From contig JAKADE010000075.1 in assembly GCA_021820785.1 (NCBI GenBank), positions 1-9,760 on the forward strand: a DNA stretch of 9,760 nt, written 5' to 3'. The notes beneath the pieces were generated by a model. The model made no database searches. It was not told the origin of the DNA and was given only the letters and a program-made list of their open reading frames with translations. Position 1 is the first letter of the stretch. Each line of letters starts with the position of its first letter. The translations under genes were made by a program, and so were the position numbers. Below are positions 1-6,868 of this stretch, in pieces. Origin of the DNA: Pseudomonadota bacterium. Its GTDB lineage: Bacteria > Pseudomonadota > Gammaproteobacteria > Steroidobacterales > Steroidobacteraceae.

Positions 1-1
1 G

Positions 2-673
2 CTCGCCGTCATCGAGGATGCCGCCCAGGCGATCGGTGCGCGCGATGCCGGGGGACGCCAGGCCGGCAGTTTCGGCGACATCGGCTGCTTCTCATTCTTT
101 CCGACCAAGAACCTCGGCGCCTTCGGAGACGCGGGGCTGTGCGTCGCTCAGGACGATGCACTCGCCGAGCACATGCGCGTGCTGCGCGTGCACGGAGGGC
201 AGCCGAAGTACCATCATGCGTTCATCGGCGGAAATTTCCGCATCGATGAGCTGCAGGCCGCGGTGCTCAACGTCAAGCTCGATTACCTCGAGGACTGGTC
301 GCGCCGCCGAGCCGAGAATGCCCGGGTGTATGACGCGGCGTTCGCCCGCGCGGGACTTAAGGGCGAGGTGACGCCGCCGACGGCGCTGCCGGGCTTTCAC
401 CACATCTACAACCAGTACGTGATCCGCGTGCGCCGTCGCGATGCGCTGCGCGAGGCGCTCGCCCGCGACGGGGTGGGCACGGAGATCTACTACCCGATCC
501 CGCTGCACCTGCAGAAGTGTTTCGAGTATCTCGGCCATCGGCCCGGGGACTTCCCCGAATCCGAGCGGGCTGCGCTCGAGACGCTCGCGCTGCCGATCTA
601 TCCGGAGCTCACGCCCGCGCAACTGCACTACGTGGTCGAGCGTATCGCGGCGTTCTACGCTGGCGGCGCCTGA
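2..673 (+). CDS. DegT/DnrJ/EryC1/StrS-family PLP sugar aminotransferase (5' partial)
   Basis: The open frame enters from the left edge (phase begins at base 2) and ends at TGA 671-673, giving 223 visible residues. The family is usually about 370-400 residues, so roughly the first 150-180 are missing. Seen: an IEDAAQ motif at visible residues 4-9, whose Asp normally contacts the pyridine nitrogen of PLP; then [16 protein letters not shown], in which Lys36 is the expected Schiff-base lysine; then [11 protein letters not shown], typical of the family. These enzymes transfer an amino group, usually from glutamate, to a keto-sugar nucleotide in the cytoplasm. The exact substrate cannot be read from this fragment. 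The rml genes downstream would fit a dTDP-4-keto or 3-keto sugar, but a UDP-sugar is equally possible. It ends 24 bp before pgi and is probably co-transcribed with it. Family assignment is firm; substrate unknown. Confidence 0.92.
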   Translation, partial: LAVIEDAAQAIGARDAGGRQAGSFGDIGCFSFFPTKNLGAFGDAGLCVAQDDALAEHMRVLRVHGGQPKYHHAFIGGNFRIDELQAAVLNVKLDYLEDWSRRRAENARVYDAAFARAGLKGEVTPPTALPGFHHIYNQYVIRVRRRDALREALARDGVGTEIYYPIPLHLQKCFEYLGHRPGDFPESERAALETLALPIYPELTPAQLHYVVERIAAFYAGGA

Positions 674-697
674 GGACGCGCCTCGCGAGCCGCCGCC

Positions 698-2359
698 ATG
701 CGCATCGCCCCTGGCCCCCACAGCACCGCCTGGTCCGAGCTCAACGCGCAGGCCCGACGGCTCGCCGCGGTGCCGACGCGTGAGCTGTTCGAACGCGATC
801 CGGGGCGCTTCGAGCGCTTCTCGCGCCGGGCCGCGGGGCTGTTGATCGATTACTCGCGCCAGCATCTCGATGAGATGGTCCTCGGGCGGCTCCTCGCGCT
901 GCCCGAGGCGGTCGACCTCGCCGGCTACCGCGAGGCGATGTGGCGCGGGGAGAAGATCGATGCGACCGAGGAGCGCCCCGTGCTGCACGTGGCGCTGCGC
1001 CAGGGGCGCGGGGAGCGGGTCGGCGGGGCGGACATCGAGCGCGAGGTGCTAAAGGAGCGTGCGCGCATGCTCGCGTTCGCCGAAGGGGTGCGCAGCGGGC
1101 GCATCACCGGCAGCGGCGGGCGGCGCTTCGAGCAGCTCGTGCACATCGGCATCGGCGGCTCGGATCTCGGGCCGGCGATGGCGGTGCAGGCGCTCGCGCA
1201 CCATGCGCACGGCGGGCCGAGCTGCGCGTTCGTCTCGAACGTCGAAGGGTGCCGCCTGTCGGACCTGCTGGCGCGGGCCGACCCGCACTCGACGCTGTTC
1301 GTCGTCGCCTCCAAGACTTTCGCAACGCTCGAGACGCTCACCCATGCGCGCACGGCCCGCCAGTGGCTCAGCGAGCGGCTCGGCGAGAGCGCCGTGCCGC
1401 GGCACTTTGCGGCCGTCTCGGTCAATCACCGCGCCATGGACAGCTTCGGGGTGCATCCGGAGCACCGCTTCAAGCTCTGGGACTGGGTGGTCGGGCGCTT
1501 CTCGCTGTGGTCCTCGATCGGAGTGTCGCTCGCGCTCGCGATCGGCGCCGAGGCCTTCGAGGCGTTCCTCGCCGGCGCCCGGGAGATGGATGCGCACTTC
1601 CGGCGCGCCCCCTGGGCGGACAACCTCCCGGTGCTGCTGGCGCTGATCGGGGTGTGGAACATCAATTTCCGCGATCTGCCGACGCTCGCGGTGCTGCCCT
1701 ACGAGGAGCGGCTTGCGCGTCTGCCGGCCTACCTGCAGCAGCTCGAGATGGGCAGCAACGGGAAGTCCGTCACGCTCGAGGGGCGGCGCGTCGAGTGGCA
1801 GACCGCCGCGGTGATCTGGGGCGGCCCGGGCAGCAATGCGCAGCACTCGTTCTACCAGCTGCTGCACCAGGGGCACCCGCGTGCGGCGCTCGATCTGCTC
1901 CTGCCGGCGCGTTCCTCGTGCGGCAACGACGCGCAGCACGCGCTTGCGCTCGCGAGTGCCCTGGCGCAGGCCGAGGCGTTCATGGCGGGCTACCCGAGCG
2001 AGGCGGTGCGTGCGGAGTTCGAGCGCGAGGGCCTCGCCCCGGCACGGCGCGAGGCGCTCGAGCCGCACAAGGTGCAGGCCGGCTCACGCCCCAGTACGCT
2101 CATCGCCTTTCCGCAGCTCGATCCTCAGACTCTCGGGCGTGTGCTCGCGCTCTACGAGCACAAGGTGTTCACGCAGGGAGTGATCTGGGGCATCAACTCC
2201 TTCGACCAATGGGGCGTCGAGCTCGGCAAGCGCCTCGCCGATCAGCTGCTGCCGAGCGTGCGCGATCCGGCCGCTCACCCGGCCGCCGCGGCTGGCGTGC
2301 AGCGCATGCTTGAACAACTGGCCGCCTGGCGCTCAGGCGCATCGTTTACGGACATTTGA
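698..2359 (+). CDS. pgi: Glucose-6-phosphate isomerase, with altered active-site residues
   Basis: 553 residues, the usual length for the proteobacterial enzyme, which interconverts glucose 6-phosphate and fructose 6-phosphate in the cytoplasm. The start is well fixed: the TGA of the preceding gene (671-673) is in the same frame and ATG 698 is the first start codon after it, although no strong Shine-Dalgarno lies close upstream. Seen: HIGIGGSDLG (149-158), phosphate-binding SKTFAT (205-210), Arg267 in the first family signature, His383 in AQHSFYQLLHQG, and the C-terminal signature FDQWGVELGK ending at Lys511. These match the known active-site His and Lys. Odd: the first signature reads DWVVGRFS, with Val265 where Gly is expected. 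LEMGSNGK has Gly353-region sequence with Gly352 where the catalytic Glu of MESNGK is expected. WGGPGSN has Gly376 where Glu is expected. The frame is otherwise intact and the codon use matches its neighbours. Family membership is certain; normal activity is not. Confidence 0.95.
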   Translation: MRIAPGPHSTAWSELNAQARRLAAVPTRELFERDPGRFERFSRRAAGLLIDYSRQHLDEMVLGRLLALPEAVDLAGYREAMWRGEKIDATEERPVLHVALRQGRGERVGGADIEREVLKERARMLAFAEGVRSGRITGSGGRRFEQLVHIGIGGSDLGPAMAVQALAHHAHGGPSCAFVSNVEGCRLSDLLARADPHSTLFVVASKTFATLETLTHARTARQWLSERLGESAVPRHFAAVSVNHRAMDSFGVHPEHRFKLWDWVVGRFSLWSSIGVSLALAIGAEAFEAFLAGAREMDAHFRRAPWADNLPVLLALIGVWNINFRDLPTLAVLPYEERLARLPAYLQQLEMGSNGKSVTLEGRRVEWQTAAVIWGGPGSNAQHSFYQLLHQGHPRAALDLLLPARSSCGNDAQHALALASALAQAEAFMAGYPSEAVRAEFEREGLAPARREALEPHKVQAGSRPSTLIAFPQLDPQTLGRVLALYEHKVFTQGVIWGINSFDQWGVELGKRLADQLLPSVRDPAAHPAAAAGVQRMLEQLAAWRSGASFTDI

Positions 2360-2363
2360 GGAG
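2359..2363 (+). promoter_or_regulatory. Ribosome binding site of gmhA (decides TTG start)
   Basis: AGGAG lies 8 nt before TTG 2372 and overlaps the last base of the pgi stop codon. The pgi stop (2357-2359) is in frame with gmhA and no ATG or GTG occurs before the conserved N-terminus, so TTG 2372 is the only plausible start. Confidence 0.8.
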
Positions 2364-2371
2364 AAGCACCC

Positions 2372-2944
2372 TTGAAGCCCACTGTCTTTGCCAGCAATCT
2401 GCGCGAGCACCTGGCGCTGTTCCAGACGCTCGAGTCATTGACCGAGCCGGTCGAGCGGGCCGGGACGCTCATCGCGAGCGCGCTCGGCGCGGGCCGCAAG
2501 CTGATGCTGTGCGGCAACGGTGGCTCGGCGGCCGACAGCCAGCACATCGCCGCGGAGCTCACCGGGCGCTTCATCCGGGATCGGCGGCCGCTCGCCGCGC
2601 TGGCGCTCACCACCGATACCTCGGCGCTGACCTGCATCGCCAACGACTACAGCTTCGAGGACGTGTTCGCCCGCCAGGTCGCCGGGCTGGGGGCGGCCGG
2701 GGACTGCCTGATCGGCATCTCGACCTCCGGCAACTCCCGCAACGTCATCAAGGCGGTCGAAGCGGCCCGCGGCCTCGGCATGGCGGTGATCGGCCTGCTC
2801 GGGCGCGACGGCGGGGCCCTGCGAGCCCTCTGCGACGTCCCCATCATCGTGCCGAGCGCGACGACGGCCCGGATCCAGGAGGCGCACATCCTGATCGGCC
2901 ATACCCTGTGCGGCATGGTCGAGACTGCGCTGGGTCTGGCATGA
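2372..2944 (+). CDS. gmhA: Sedoheptulose 7-phosphate isomerase GmhA
   Basis: 190 residues, TTG start, close to the E. coli GmhA length. The enzyme converts sedoheptulose 7-phosphate to D-glycero-D-manno-heptose 7-phosphate, the committed step to LPS-core heptose, in the cytoplasm. Seen: a single SIS sugar-isomerase domain with CGNGGSAADSQHIAAELTGR at 47-66 and the phosphate-binding STSGNS at 117-122. The metal-ligand positions known from E. coli GmhA are matched by His58, Glu62, Gln169 and His177. CGNGGSAADSQH separates it from DiaA-type relatives less sharply than gene context does, but adjacency to hldA and hldD makes GmhA by far the best call. It begins 12 bp after pgi and its stop overlaps the hldA start (ATGA, 2941-2944), so translation is probably coupled. 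Confidence 0.93.
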   Translation: MKPTVFASNLREHLALFQTLESLTEPVERAGTLIASALGAGRKLMLCGNGGSAADSQHIAAELTGRFIRDRRPLAALALTTDTSALTCIANDYSFEDVFARQVAGLGAAGDCLIGISTSGNSRNVIKAVEAARGLGMAVIGLLGRDGGALRALCDVPIIVPSATTARIQEAHILIGHTLCGMVETALGLA

Positions 2945-3885
2945 GTGCCCCGGCCGTCAAGCCTCTGCAGGCCCAGTTGCAGCGCGCCCGGGTCCTAGTG
3001 GTCGGCGATGCGATGCTCGACCGGTACCTGTTCGGGGACGTCGAGCGCATTTCCCCGGAAGCGCCCGTGCCGGTGGTGCGCGTGACGCGCGAGGAAGACC
3101 GCCTGGGTGGTGCGGCGAACGTCGCGCTCAACGTCAGGGCCCTGGGACCGGGGGTGACGCTCATCACCGTGGTGGGGGACGATGAGCCGGCGCGCAAGCT
3201 CGAGGCGCTGCTGGCACAGCGCTCGATCGAGAGCCTCCTCGGTCGCGACCCGCAGCTCTACACCAGCGTGAAGCTGCGCGTCATCGGCCGCGCCCAGCAG
3301 CTCGTGCGGGTGGATTTCGAGAATCAGCCGGACCACGAAATCCTCTCCGGCATGCTCGCGAACTTCGAGCACACCGTGCCGCAGTGCGGTGCGGTGATCT
3401 TCTCCGACTACGGCAAGGGCGGCCTGACGCACATCGCCGAGATGATCGAGCGCGCTAGCGCCGCCGGCAAACCCGTGCTGGTCGATCCGAAGGGCGCGGA
3501 CTATGCCCGTTATGCCGGCGCCACGGTCGTGACGCCGAACCGCGCGGAGCTCGCCCAGGTCATCGGGCCGTGGTCCTCCGAGCAGCAGCTCGAGGAGCGC
3601 GTCGCGAACCTGCGCCGGACCCACCGGCTCGGTGCGGTGCTCCTGACGCGCAGCGAGGAAGGAATGTCGCTGTTTGATGCCGACGGCCACGAGCGCATCG
3701 GTGCACAGGCGCGCGAAGTGTTCGATGTCACCGGCGCCGGTGACACGGTGATCGCGACGATGGCGGCCATGCTGGCCGCCGGCATGAGCCTGCGCGAGGC
3801 GATGCCGATCGCCAATCGCGCCGGCGGCATCGTGGTCGGCAAGTTCGGGACCGCCACCGCGAGTTTCGAGGAGGTCTTTGCGTGA
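2941..3885 (+). CDS. hldA: D-glycero-beta-D-manno-heptose 7-phosphate kinase HldA (stand-alone RfaE domain I)
   Basis: 314 residues, matching only the N-terminal kinase half of E. coli HldE (about 318 residues). It phosphorylates heptose 7-phosphate at C1 with ATP. Seen: PfkB/ribokinase fold motifs [10 protein letters not shown] near residue 20-29, GGAANVALN at 56-64, FSDYGKGGL in the middle, [10 protein letters not shown], and the C-terminal PfkB signature DVTGAGDT with the catalytic base Asp268. No nucleotidyltransferase domain follows: the frame stops at 3883-3885 and the adenylyltransferase is a separate gene at 6386. The start ATG overlaps the gmhA stop; there is no strong Shine-Dalgarno of its own, consistent with coupled translation. 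Its last codons contain the strong GAGGAGG used by hldD. Confidence 0.93.
   Translation: MSAPAVKPLQAQLQRARVLVVGDAMLDRYLFGDVERISPEAPVPVVRVTREEDRLGGAANVALNVRALGPGVTLITVVGDDEPARKLEALLAQRSIESLLGRDPQLYTSVKLRVIGRAQQLVRVDFENQPDHEILSGMLANFEHTVPQCGAVIFSDYGKGGLTHIAEMIERASAAGKPVLVDPKGADYARYAGATVVTPNRAELAQVIGPWSSEQQLEERVANLRRTHRLGAVLLTRSEEGMSLFDADGHERIGAQAREVFDVTGAGDTVIATMAAMLAAGMSLREAMPIANRAGGIVVGKFGTATASFEEVFA
3868..3874 (+). promoter_or_regulatory. Strong ribosome binding site of hldD inside hldA
   Basis: GAGGAGG sits 7 nt before GTG 3882 and lies in the last codons of hldA. It supports the GTG start that overlaps the hldA stop. Confidence 0.8.
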
Positions 3886-4877
3886 GAGTGATCGTCACGG
3901 GCGCCGCCGGCATGATCGGCAGCAATCTGGTGCACGGCCTGAACGCCGCCGGCATCGACGACGTCATCGCGGTCGATGAGCTGACCGACGGGATGAAGTA
4001 CCGCAATCTCCTCGGGGCGAAGCTCGCCGACTACTTCGACCGGGGCGAGTTCTACGGGCGGTTCGAGCGCGGCGAGCTCGGGCGCATCGATGCGGTGCTG
4101 CACCAGGGGGCGTGCTCCGACACCATGGAGCACAACGGTCAGTACATGCTCGAGACCAACTACCGCTGCTCGAAGCGCCTGCTCGATGCGTGTCAGGCCC
4201 AGGGGGTGCGGCTGCTCTACGCCTCCTCGGCGGCGACCTACGGCGACAGTACGGTGTTTCGGGAGTCCCCCGAGTGCGAGCGCCCGCTGAACGTGTACGG
4301 CTACTCGAAGCTCCTGTTCGACAACGTCGTGCGGCGCATGCTGCCCACGGCGCGGCACCAGGTGGCCGGCTTCCGTTACTTCAACGTCTACGGGCCGCGC
4401 GAGCAGCACAAGGGCCGCATGGCCTCCGTGGCGTTCCATCACTTCGGGCAGCTGCGCGAGCAGGGCAAGGTCAAGCTCTTCGGCGAGTACGGCGGCTACG
4501 GCCCGGGCGAGCAGACGCGGGATTTCGTGTACGTCGGGGACGTGGTGGCGGTGAACCTGTGGTTCCTGCGTCACCCCGAGCGCAGCGGCATCTTCAACTT
4601 GGGCTCGGGCCGCTCGCAGCCGTTCAATGACGTTGCCCATGCCACGATCAACGCGATGCGCGCCGAGCGCGGCGAGGCGGCACTGTCCCTCGCCGAGCAG
4701 GTCGCCGCCGGGCTGATCGAGTACACGCCGTTTCCCGAGGCCCTGGTGGGCAAGTATCAGTGTCGCACCGAGGCGGACCTCGCGGCCTTGCGCGCTACGG
4801 GGTGTGACGTTCAGTTCGCGGACGTCGAGTCCGGCGTGCACCGGTATGCCGAGTGGCTCGCAGGGCGGGGCGCTTGA
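3882..4877 (+). CDS. hldD: ADP-L-glycero-D-manno-heptose 6-epimerase HldD
   Basis: 331 residues, slightly longer than E. coli HldD (about 310). It inverts C6 of ADP-D-glycero-D-manno-heptose to give the L-glycero form used by LPS heptosyltransferases. Seen: extended short-chain dehydrogenase fold with the NADP-binding GAAGMIG at residues 7-13, YASSAATYG (113-121) with the catalytic Ser, Tyr139 and Lys143 of the YxxxK motif (NVYGYSK), and the HldD-specific [18 protein letters not shown]. Lys177 there corresponds to the second catalytic lysine region described for E. coli. HldD-specific motifs such as [13 protein letters not shown] and the [12 protein letters not shown] loop rule out GalE-type relatives. 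The start GTG overlaps the hldA stop (GTGA, 3882-3885). It is the last gene of the first heptose block; the next plus-strand heptose gene is about 1.5 kb away. Confidence 0.95.
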   Translation: MRVIVTGAAGMIGSNLVHGLNAAGIDDVIAVDELTDGMKYRNLLGAKLADYFDRGEFYGRFERGELGRIDAVLHQGACSDTMEHNGQYMLETNYRCSKRLLDACQAQGVRLLYASSAATYGDSTVFRESPECERPLNVYGYSKLLFDNVVRRMLPTARHQVAGFRYFNVYGPREQHKGRMASVAFHHFGQLREQGKVKLFGEYGGYGPGEQTRDFVYVGDVVAVNLWFLRHPERSGIFNLGSGRSQPFNDVAHATINAMRAERGEAALSLAEQVAAGLIEYTPFPEALVGKYQCRTEADLAALRATGCDVQFADVESGVHRYAEWLAGRGA

Positions 4878-5135
4878 GCTCCAGAGGCGTTCGGTGACCT
4901 TAGGTGTGACCGGGATCATGCACCGGCCCGCAAGGTGCTCGCCGTTGCGCGGGTGCGCGTCTGCGGCGGAAGAGGGCGGCGATCTGCTTCACGACCCCGC
5001 AGGTCGCGGTGGATAAATCGGCCTGCCCGTTGAGTGGCGTGCTTGCGGCGCCTGCGGCAGCGTTACAGGCGTGCGCGTCCTTGAAATCACAGCGACACTT
5101 CGCGGCGCAGGCCGAGGTGCTTCAGGTTCGGGATT
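4878..5135. other. Intergenic gap between convergent hldD and antitoxin genes
   Basis: 258 bp with no gene I can support. A small hairpin (CGACC 4992-4996, GGTCG 5002-5006, 5-nt loop) has no T-tract and is too weak to call a terminator. On the minus strand an open frame after the antitoxin stop reads a short cysteine-containing stretch (about 5110 to 4898), but it lacks a start codon and I recognise no family. Confidence 0.4.
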
Positions 5136-5486
5136 TCAGGCGACCGCCTTCAGCACGAAATCGACGTGAATCGCATCGAAGGGGAAGACTATGCGCCCCT
5201 CGGCCGTCTTGCTGATGATGCCGGCGTTCAGTAACGCATGCACATCGGCATGCACGGCCTTCACGTCGCGCTCAACCCGGCGGGCGATCTCGCGAATGCT
5301 GAGCGCGCCGGCGCCCGTCATCGTCTTCAAGATCTCCCAACGCTTCGCAGTCAGCACCTGCCACAGCAGTTCAGCCGAAGCGAAGCTGATCCGGGCCGTG
5401 TTCATGGCCCGGCGGTTCCCCACCGCGCTCGCTACCTCGCCCAACGCGCCCTGCAGGGAGCGCACATCAAGCGTTATGGTTTTCAT
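5136..5486 (-). CDS. Winged-helix DNA-binding protein (HVO_A0114-like), probable antitoxin of the TumE-type pair
   Basis: 116 residues. The frame is open further upstream, but I chose ATG 5486-5484 because GAGG (5494-5497) lies 7 nt ahead and because MKTITLDVRS is the usual N-terminus of this small family as I know it. Seen: a conserved block RISFASAELLWQVLTAKRWE (32-51), a helix-turn-helix at about 62-85 (LSIREIARRV then DVKAVHADVHALL), and a short wing around 92-101 before the C-terminal segment IHVDFVLKA. No membrane or signal sequence. It overlaps the end of the upstream toxin-like gene by 20 bp and is co-directional with it, so both come from one transcript. Inference: it neutralises the partner and represses the shared promoter, probably at the palindrome 5762-5783. 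Family assignment is from memory of motif pattern. Confidence 0.8.
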   Translation of the reverse strand: MKTITLDVRSLQGALGEVASAVGNRRAMNTARISFASAELLWQVLTAKRWEILKTMTGAGALSIREIARRVERDVKAVHADVHALLNAGIISKTAEGRIVFPFDAIHVDFVLKAVA

Positions 5487-5763
5487 CGCGCCACCTCGCG
5501 ATATCGCGTTCGAAATCCGCCAGAAGCTTCTCGATGCTCTCGAACCGGTACGCCCGCTCCTGGCTGCCGGCGTGCCGGTGATCGCCCTTGCCCGCCTCGT
5601 TGTCATAACGCACAACGCACTCGCCATTCACGACGAAGGCCAAGCGGTACTTCAGGTCATGGCCGCTGCCCCGCACCGGCTCAGGTACCTCCCAGACGAC
5701 GATCTCCGCGAACTCACAGTCGGAGAGGATGATCCGCTGATCGACCAGCAGCCGCGCCCGCAT
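5467..5763 (-). CDS. TumE-family (DUF6516) toxin-like protein
   Basis: 98 residues from ATG 5763-5761. The frame also opens from a TTG at 5808, but that 15-codon extension overlaps the -35 and -10 elements of a likely promoter, so the internal ATG is preferred. Seen: one compact domain with IIVVWEVPEP-like strand (residues 20-29, EIVVWEVPEP), GSGHDLKYRLAFVV (32-45) and the hallmark RYDNEAGKGDHRH (52-64), then a helical tail FESIEKLLADFERDIARWR-type segment. The DNExGKGDHRH block is characteristic of the TumE/DUF6516 proteins annotated as toxin components. The mechanism is not visible from sequence. Toxin-first order with a DNA-binding protein second is typical of this pair. It is inserted antiparallel to the heptose genes. 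Antitoxin dependence and toxicity are inference. Confidence 0.8.
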   Translation of the reverse strand: MRARLLVDQRIILSDCEFAEIVVWEVPEPVRGSGHDLKYRLAFVVNGECVVRYDNEAGKGDHRHAGSQERAYRFESIEKLLADFERDIARWRDENHNA

Positions 5764-5783
5764 GTTGGAGAATATGCCAACAT
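5762..5783. promoter_or_regulatory. Palindromic operator candidate over the toxin start and -10
   Basis: Perfect 7-bp inverted repeat ATGTTGG (5762-5768) and CCAACAT (5777-5783) with an 8-bp AT-rich centre that contains the -10 element. One arm covers the toxin start codon. A winged-helix dimer binding here would block the promoter, the usual autoregulation of such modules. Binding is inference. Confidence 0.5.
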
Positions 5784-5799
5784 TTTGAGCCGTTGTCAA
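5771..5799 (-). promoter_or_regulatory. Promoter of the toxin-antitoxin pair
   Basis: On the minus strand a consensus -35 TTGACA (plus 5794-5799) is followed after exactly 17 bp by CATATT (5771-5776, four of six matches to TATAAT). The predicted transcription start, about 7 nt beyond the -10, falls at or next to the ATG at 5763, so the mRNA may be leaderless; no Shine-Dalgarno is present upstream of that ATG. Confidence 0.6.
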
Positions 5800-5808
5800 T
5801 GAGTCCAA

Positions 5809-6385
5809 CGCGGTTTGGGGCCCAGCGGCGCGTCTGCACCGCTTTACCGGACCGGTCCTCGGTCCACCGGCCCTGCCGTTGCCGCAATCCCCGCCTCACG
5901 CTCTGCGCCCGGATGCGCTACTGAAACCCCGATGCTGCGGAGTTCAATCGCACGGTACACCCTACCGAAGCGGCTCGCCCGAGCCGGCATGCGCGGGGAT
6001 GGTCATGCCGTGTGGCTGGCGGGGCAGAGGCCGCGTGCGCGCTCCCGGGCCCGTTCGGCACTGCCAGCCATCACCCTTGCCGTTTAGAATGCCGCACGCT
6101 GATAATGACCCTGAGCGAAATTCGATGCGAGTACGCTCGCGTGGTGTTCAATCGTACATGCCCCACCAGCGGTGCGTGCCGTCGAAGAATCACGATCCGC
6201 ACAGTCGCATCAGGTAGTCGCAGAACCGCGGGTCTGTGGAATTCTCGTGCGCCGGGCAATCGGCGCGAAACGCTGTGCAACGACTGGTCTTGTGAATGGC
6301 AGATCCGCAGGAATGAATGAGGCGAGCCTCCGTCCCACGAGCCCGGTGGGAGCCGTGGCCGGGAGCGCAGCCGCGTAAGACGATC
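5809..6385. other. Gene-poor gap between toxin promoter and hldC
   Basis: About 580 bp without a coding region I can support; frames here give only short arginine- and proline-rich or unmatched products on either strand. It does contain small inverted repeats: GGACCG/CGGTCC (5849-5865), CGGCTCG/CGAGCCG with 2-bp centre (5971-5986) directly followed by CGGCATG/CATGCCG (5985-6010), GCGAG-TACG-CTCGC (6127-6140) and TCCCAC/GTGGGA (6333-6351). None has a T-tract. There is one plausible plus-strand promoter at 6077-6106. The sequence may be a decayed remnant that came with the toxin-antitoxin insertion, or a long 5' leader of the second operon. Confidence 0.4.
6077..6106 (+). promoter_or_regulatory. 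Candidate sigma70-type promoter for the hldC-gmhB-rml operon
   Basis: TTGCCG (6077-6082, four of six to TTGACA) and GATAAT (6101-6106, five of six to TATAAT) with an 18-bp spacer. It is the best such pair I see upstream of hldC and would give a leader of roughly 270 nt. A second -10-like TAGAAT lies at 6085-6090. Sequence-only prediction. Confidence 0.35.
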
Positions 6386-6868
6386 ATGACCGACCTCTCA
6401 CCGACTCTCGCTCGCAAGATTCGCTCGAGCGTCGAGGCCGCCACCTACCCGTGGCCCCGCCCGCTCGTGTTCACGAATGGGGTGTTCGACGTGCTCCATC
6501 GGGGCCACGTGACCTACCTGGCCGCGGCCCGCGAGCTCGGCGCGGCGCTGCTGGTCGCGGTCAACAGCGATGTGTCCGCCCGCCTGCAGGGCAAGGGGCC
6601 GGACCGGCCGCTCAATCGCGAGTCCGACCGGCTGATCGTGCTGGCGGCGCTCGAGAGCGTCTCCTTCGTGATGCTGTTCGATGAGAAAACCCCCTGCGAG
6701 CTGCTCTCGCGCTGCCGCCCGGACCTCTACGTCAAGGGCGGCGACTACGACATGGAGACTCTCGAGGAAACCCGCCTGATGCGCTCCTGGGGCGGCCGCT
6801 CGCTCGCGATCCCGTTCGTCACGGGCTATTCGACCACCGCGCTCGTCGAGCGCATCCGCGGCGCATGA
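6386..6868 (+). CDS. hldC: D-glycero-beta-D-manno-heptose 1-phosphate adenylyltransferase HldC (stand-alone RfaE domain II)
   Basis: 160 residues from ATG 6386, matching only the C-terminal half of E. coli HldE. It transfers AMP from ATP to heptose 1-phosphate, giving ADP-heptose and pyrophosphate. Seen: cytidylyltransferase-like fold with TNGVFD (30-35), the nucleotide-binding HxGH motif HRGH at 38-41, VAVNSD, YVKGGDY at 115-121, and GYSTTALVERIR at the C-terminus, equivalent to the CSTT segment of HldE. Start: ATG 6386 fits the family N-terminus but has a weak Shine-Dalgarno. An in-frame ATG at 6317 has a better one (AGGA near 6308-6311) but would add 23 Arg/Pro-rich residues unlike the family, so I prefer 6386. 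Its stop overlaps the gmhB start (ATGA, 6865-6868). It heads the second block, separated from hldA by about 2.5 kb. Confidence 0.92.
   Translation: MTDLSPTLARKIRSSVEAATYPWPRPLVFTNGVFDVLHRGHVTYLAAARELGAALLVAVNSDVSARLQGKGPDRPLNRESDRLIVLAALESVSFVMLFDEKTPCELLSRCRPDLYVKGGDYDMETLEETRLMRSWGGRSLAIPFVTGYSTTALVERIRGA

Noticed and set aside
925..2068. Long minus-strand open frames antisense to pgi, and similar ones antisense to hldA, hldD, gmhB, rmlA and rmlD
   Set aside because: They mirror the real genes in GC-rich DNA, give Arg/Ala/Gly-rich products without motifs, and lack supported starts.
2356..3885. A 509-residue continuous frame that would fuse a gmhA-overlapping segment to hldA
   Set aside because: Its first part is an out-of-frame reading of gmhA; HldA motifs begin only after ATG 2941, which overlaps the gmhA stop.
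4992..5006. Hairpin after hldD as a rho-independent terminator
   Set aside because: The stem is only 5 bp and no T-tract follows on either strand.
4898..5110. Minus-strand stretch with several cysteines downstream of the antitoxin gene
   Set aside because: No start codon or ribosome site, separated from the antitoxin by stops, and no family recognised; a decayed gene fragment is possible but unsupported.
5764..5808. N-terminal 15-residue extension of the toxin-like protein from TTG 5808
   Set aside because: The stretch contains the -35, the -10 and the palindrome, and the family N-terminus fits the ATG at 5763.
5980..6010. GC-rich hairpin with TGCGCGGGGATG resembling part of a type I-E CRISPR repeat
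   Set aside because: Only one copy, no regularly spaced repeats or spacers, and the rest of the repeat does not match.
6317..6385. Upstream ATG 6317 as the hldC start
   Set aside because: It has a fair ribosome site but adds Arg/Pro-rich residues not expected in the family; left as an alternative.
6190..6444. 84-residue minus-strand frame overlapping the hldC start
   Set aside because: It overlaps hldC coding sequence, has no clear ribosome site, and I recognise no domain; it may be chance.
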